Shown piece by piece: positions 63,340 through 64,000 of a DNA stretch of 64,000 nt (within the stretch, counting starts at the first letter, position 1; every line of letters starts with the position of its first letter). A program made the position numbers and the translations under genes. This stretch comes from Clostridium psychrophilum (GTDB lineage Bacteria; Bacillota; Clostridia; Clostridiales; Clostridiaceae). The notes beneath the pieces were generated by a model. It was not told where the DNA came from. It was given only the letters and a program-made list of their open reading frames with translations, and ran no database searches. The stretch is taken from assembly GCF_018861705.1 (NCBI RefSeq), contig NZ_JAHLEC010000001.1:144879-208878 (forward strand), written 5' to 3'.

Positions 63340-63528
63340 ATGTCTAGAAATAGAGTATTAGTTTCTGAAGCTAAAGCTGGATTAAATAAATTCAAAATGG
63401 AAGCTGCTAAAGAAGTAGGTGTAAAACTTACAGATGGTTACAATGGTGATTTGACTTCAAGAGAGAACGGTTCTGTAGGTGGTCAAATGGTAAAGAAGAT
63501 GGTTGAGTCTTACGAAAAGAATTTGTAA
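63340..63528 (+). CDS. Alpha/beta-type small acid-soluble spore protein
   Basis: A 62-residue SASP that coats and protects spore DNA. Both signatures are present: GLNKFKMEAAKEVGV (protease GPR site region) and GYNGDLTSRENGSVGGQMVK. Start at MSRNRVLV, as TGGAGGTGAAATAT lies before it. Expected to be expressed late in the forespore under SigG; I see no convincing -10/-35. It is firm evidence of a spore-former. Confidence 0.96.
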   Translation: MSRNRVLVSEAKAGLNKFKMEAAKEVGVKLTDGYNGDLTSRENGSVGGQMVKKMVESYEKNL

Positions 63529-63549
63529 TAAAAGTAATCTATTCAAATA

Positions 63550-63604
63550 AAAAAGTATCTATAGTTAGACACATTTAATGTGTTTATCCTATAGATACTT
63601 TTTT
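63550..63604. terminator. Bidirectional terminator between SASP and nifJ
   Basis: AAAAGTATCTATAG (63551-63564) pairs exactly with CTATAGATACTTTT (63589-63602), and the inner ACACATT/AATGTGT also pairs. Confidence 0.93.
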
Positions 63605-63627
63605 ACTTTTTAATATTGTTTTAATTT

Positions 63628-64000
63628 TTATTCACTAGCAAGTTTTTTGTAACCAGCTAATCTTTCTTTGGCATCATTTTCTGTTTTAGCATATAATTCT
63701 TCTGCTATTTCTGGGAATGTTTTAGCAAGTGAAGAATATCTTACTTCACCCATTAAGTAGTCTCTAAATGGTGTAGTTGGTTCTTTAGAGTCTAATATAA
63801 ATGGATTTTTTCCTGCATCTTTAAGCGCTGGATTAAATCTATACATAGCCCAATATCCTGATTCAACAGCTCTCTTAGTTTCAAGTTGAGTACAACCCAT
63901 TCCAACTTTAAGACCGTGATTGATACATGGAGCATATGCTATTATAAGTGATGGTCCGTTATATGCTTCTGCTTCTTTGAAAGCTTTTAATGTTTGTGCT
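63628..64000 (-). CDS. nifJ: Pyruvate:ferredoxin (flavodoxin) oxidoreductase, C-terminal part
   Basis: The minus-strand frame stays open to the window edge; about 123 codons are visible. It reads AQTLKAFKEAEAYNGPSLII, AYAPCINHGLKVGMGCTQLE, AVESGYWAMYRFNPAL, and ends ERLAGYKKLASE. This is the end of the TPP-binding domain of PFOR, which converts pyruvate and CoA to acetyl-CoA, CO2 and reduced ferredoxin. The cysteine in APCINHG is a conserved part of the family. The rest, about 1050 residues, lies beyond the window. Confidence 0.94.
   Translation of the reverse strand, partial: AQTLKAFKEAEAYNGPSLIIAYAPCINHGLKVGMGCTQLETKRAVESGYWAMYRFNPALKDAGKNPFILDSKEPTTPFRDYLMGEVRYSSLAKTFPEIAEELYAKTENDAKERLAGYKKLASE

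Overview
The window reads as chromosome of a low-GC, spore-forming, strictly anaerobic member of Clostridium sensu lato. The support is an alpha/beta-type small acid-soluble spore protein, the end of a pyruvate:ferredoxin oxidoreductase, a three-module flavodiiron NADH oxidase, very AT-rich intergenic DNA, strong GGAGG-type ribosome binding sites, and gene orders typical of Clostridium and Bacillus. I cannot name the species.

Layout. 1-15.5 kb is a long minus-strand block of conserved housekeeping genes: uvrB-uvrA, then FHA-SEDS-PBP, then uvrC, murB, rapZ-yvcK-whiA and a partial HTH/DRTGG regulator. uvrBA has a clear SOS-type promoter. 15.5-17.7 kb is an accessory gap with a truncated cytidine deaminase, a 33-residue membrane peptide, an exported hypothetical protein and a cluster of non-coding repeats. 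17.7-22.1 kb is ftsE-ftsX-ctp-PDZ protein, the same order as the Bacillus ftsEX-ctpB-minJ region. 22.4-25.6 kb is acpS-lipoprotein-alr-ndoAI-ndoA, again the Bacillus order, ending in an EndoAI/MazF-type toxin-antitoxin pair.

25.9-45 kb is a mosaic of single genes and short operons: two Clostridium-type unknowns, the flavodiiron protein, a PadR-regulated membrane protein, a large class B PBP, a CDF transporter, an amidase, a HAD phosphatase, a 7TM-GAF-GGDEF diguanylate cyclase, an FMN reductase, a short MltG and citrate synthase. 45-54.5 kb holds an orphan SecA-family ATPase, an XRE/membrane-protein pair, a GNAT, a cytidylate-kinase-like protein, and a membrane-anchored MutS homologue flanked by two paralogous envelope proteins. 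54.8 kb carries a 47-residue secreted-peptide gene. 55-63 kb carries two ABC export systems (ABC-2 type and MacAB type) and a LytTR two-component system whose kinase has an in-frame stop at the codon before the phospho-accepting histidine. The window closes with the SASP gene and the 3' end of nifJ.

The most unusual feature is non-coding. Two dispersed repeat families sit almost only at the 3' ends of genes. Family alpha (at least eight copies) carries the core CTCCTGGGTCGCTG and can fold into long hairpins; some copies supply the stop codon of the gene next to them. Family beta (three copies, about 210-260 bp) has long imperfect terminal inverted repeats and a conserved interior with a compensatory base change, which points to a structured RNA or a non-autonomous mobile RNA element. 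I could not assign either to a known family.
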